NCBI GenBank assembly: GCA_038025085.1
Contig: CM076154.1
Location: 19,416,501-19,480,500 of the forward strand
Direction of reading: 5' to 3'
DNA from: Tetragonia tetragonoides
Taxonomy: Eukaryota; Streptophyta; Magnoliopsida; Caryophyllales; Aizoaceae
DNA length: 64,000 bases
This document shows positions 63,101 through 64,000 of the stretch, piece after piece. Every line of letters starts with the position of its first letter. Positions within the stretch are counted from its first letter, which is position 1. The notes under the pieces were generated by a model that saw nothing but the letters and a program-made list of their open reading frames with translations, had not been told where the DNA came from and ran no database searches. A program made the translations under genes and the position numbers.

Positions 63101-63230
63101 TAGGTTTGCCTCTTTTTCATCCGCCTATATCCTTGTTGATTACTCTATCCTGTTTTTTTTATGGAACTTGTATGAATTGTAGATTTGTGTATGTTATCAT
63201 AGCTTTCTTTTGCTTCAAATTGCAGATTAA
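60145..63230 (+). CDS. Universal stress protein A-like, PHOS32/PHOS34 type
   Basis: Coding exons are 60145-60856 and 63226-63230. The first ends CAC AAA G at donor GTCTTT; the second (acceptor TTGCAG at 63220-63225) supplies AT plus TAA, giving ...EHLHKD and 238 residues, close to Arabidopsis PHOS32 (242). USP domain: VDLSDESAFAVRWAVQNYL (about 52-70), HVRPTSVLYGADWGS, KDHDMKERLCLEIERLG, and the nucleotide-loop signature GSRGFG...GRLGSVSDYCVHHC, then CPVVVVRFPDE. A Ser-Pro at residue 21 (PTSPRHP) matches, from memory, the MPK3/6 site Ser21 of PHOS32. The 5' half is GC-rich and the 3' half AT-rich. Pro in VGLPVDLS replaces the usual Ala. It is probably cytosolic and ATP-binding. If the intron is retained the frame would add 15 residues and stop at 60903. 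Confidence 0.9.
60857..63225 (+). other. Long last coding intron of the stress protein gene
   Basis: 2.37 kb between donor GTCTTT and a pyrimidine-rich acceptor. No coding frame inside is convincing. At 61625-61735 a 'cccttcctagaaggtggc' hairpin is followed by 'aataatataattacatttacctaaaaaa', resembling the 3' tail of the LINE family at 32581/44033. A small hairpin gtgtgag/ctcacac lies at 61145-61163. Confidence 0.6.
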
Positions 63231-63935
63231 CTACTCTCTGGGCTATCAACGACGTCTTTAGCTGCAGGTAAGTGAACCCTATTGTCCCTATGTCGTTTAT
63301 CTGCCAGCTCAGGCCTTCTTTGTCAACAAGAGCCCTGTCTTTGGGGCAGGTGGGGAGGTGCTAAATATACTGTTCAAAAATAGGTTTTTAAATCCTAGAG
63401 CAAGGACTCTCTTGCTTCCTACAATGTTTGCAACATGTAAGTTTTGTTTCGTCGCTTTGAACATTGCTGTTTAAATAAAATTAGCCGTGCAGATCTTCAG
63501 AGCGGATGGAACTGTTGGACGTCGCTTTCCATGGTTGCAGCATAATCATCATGTACAAGAGTAAGATTCCTACTTATCAAGGAAACAAAGAAGTTCAGAA
63601 TCGTCAAGAGGTTGTAATTTGCGGTAGTTGTCTATTTACACAAGCTCAATGGTCTTCGGACTATTTGTCTATTTTACACCCATTTTTAACTTGTATAGTT
63701 GTATACTTGCATTGGTGTGCATTATGTGTTGAAGTCTGAAATCTCTTCAAATCTTTTTTGTGGGTTTTCTGTTTCAGCTTGTGGAAAAATATACCCAAAA
63801 AAACGTATTTGTATTAGCAAGGCGTCCATTTCAGGGGGCTCTGATTTTCCTGTCTCCAGCTTGATGCTTGACATGGAGAAATTGCTTCTCGGTTGTGTCT
63901 GAATTTGAATAAAAGTAAACAGAATTTAACCAAAA
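63226..63935 (+). other. 3' UTR exons and polyadenylation region of the stress protein gene
   Basis: Exon 63226-63267 ends CTGCAG|GTAAGT and carries the stop codon at 63228-63230. A further exon probably starts at 63493 after CCGTGCAG. AATAAA at 63908-63913 is a likely polyadenylation signal. The last splice junction lies about 37 bases after the stop, within the range usually tolerated by nonsense-mediated decay. Confidence 0.55.
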
Positions 63936-64000
63936 GGTGTTTTGTATGCTCATAAACAAGAAATGTATTTTCATGCGAGATTAGAGGTTAGACTATCTTA

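Overview
The window is plant nuclear DNA from a eudicot. It has spliceosomal introns, AT-rich intergenic sequence, long (AT)n and (AAT)n runs and nested LTR retrotransposons. The genus cannot be fixed from the sequence. Most of the 64 kb is transposon. I see only two believable intact host genes: a small secreted-peptide gene (19119-19340, +) and a PHOS32/34-type universal stress protein gene at the right end (60145-63230, + with 3' UTR exons to about 63930).

Layout: (1) 1-2064, a partial Ty3/gypsy-type LTR reading leftwards, then a low-complexity repeat. (2) 2733-15980, a complete Tat-type Ty3/gypsy element on the minus strand with 5-bp target duplications (GCTAG). It keeps both LTRs, an Arg-type primer site, gag and the 3' half of integrase, but has lost protease, reverse transcriptase and RNase H. 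In their place it carries two host-like genes in antisense (+ strand): a seven-exon plant mobile domain (PMD/MAIN-like) gene and a broken DUF7745-like gene. The same GC-rich palindromic module lies upstream of the TATA region of the LTR and of both antisense genes. (3) 16624-41209 and 43284-53083, two copies (A and B) of one segmental duplication. Copy A holds the intact peptide gene and has been expanded by a Sirevirus-type Ty1/copia element (20130-31826, duplication GATAC) and by an 8.6-kb candidate DNA transposon (31994-40602, duplication GTAGATAGAT) that itself contains a LINE. Copy B holds the pseudogene copy of the peptide gene and is split by a nearly full-length L1-type LINE (44033-49136). 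(4) 41024-42800, a tRNA-derived SINE head, a large AT-cored palindrome and low-complexity DNA. (5) 53500-59100, AT-rich DNA bounded by an 83-bp inverted repeat pair, followed by a third, different LINE on the minus strand. (6) 59100-64000, intergenic DNA and the universal stress protein gene.

The transposons are mostly decayed. Many premature stops sit where a tryptophan codon is expected (TGG to TGA or TAG), as expected from deamination of methylated cytosine. The most unusual object is the Tat element, a non-autonomous retroelement that has traded its replication enzymes for two antisense genes under an LTR-like promoter module.
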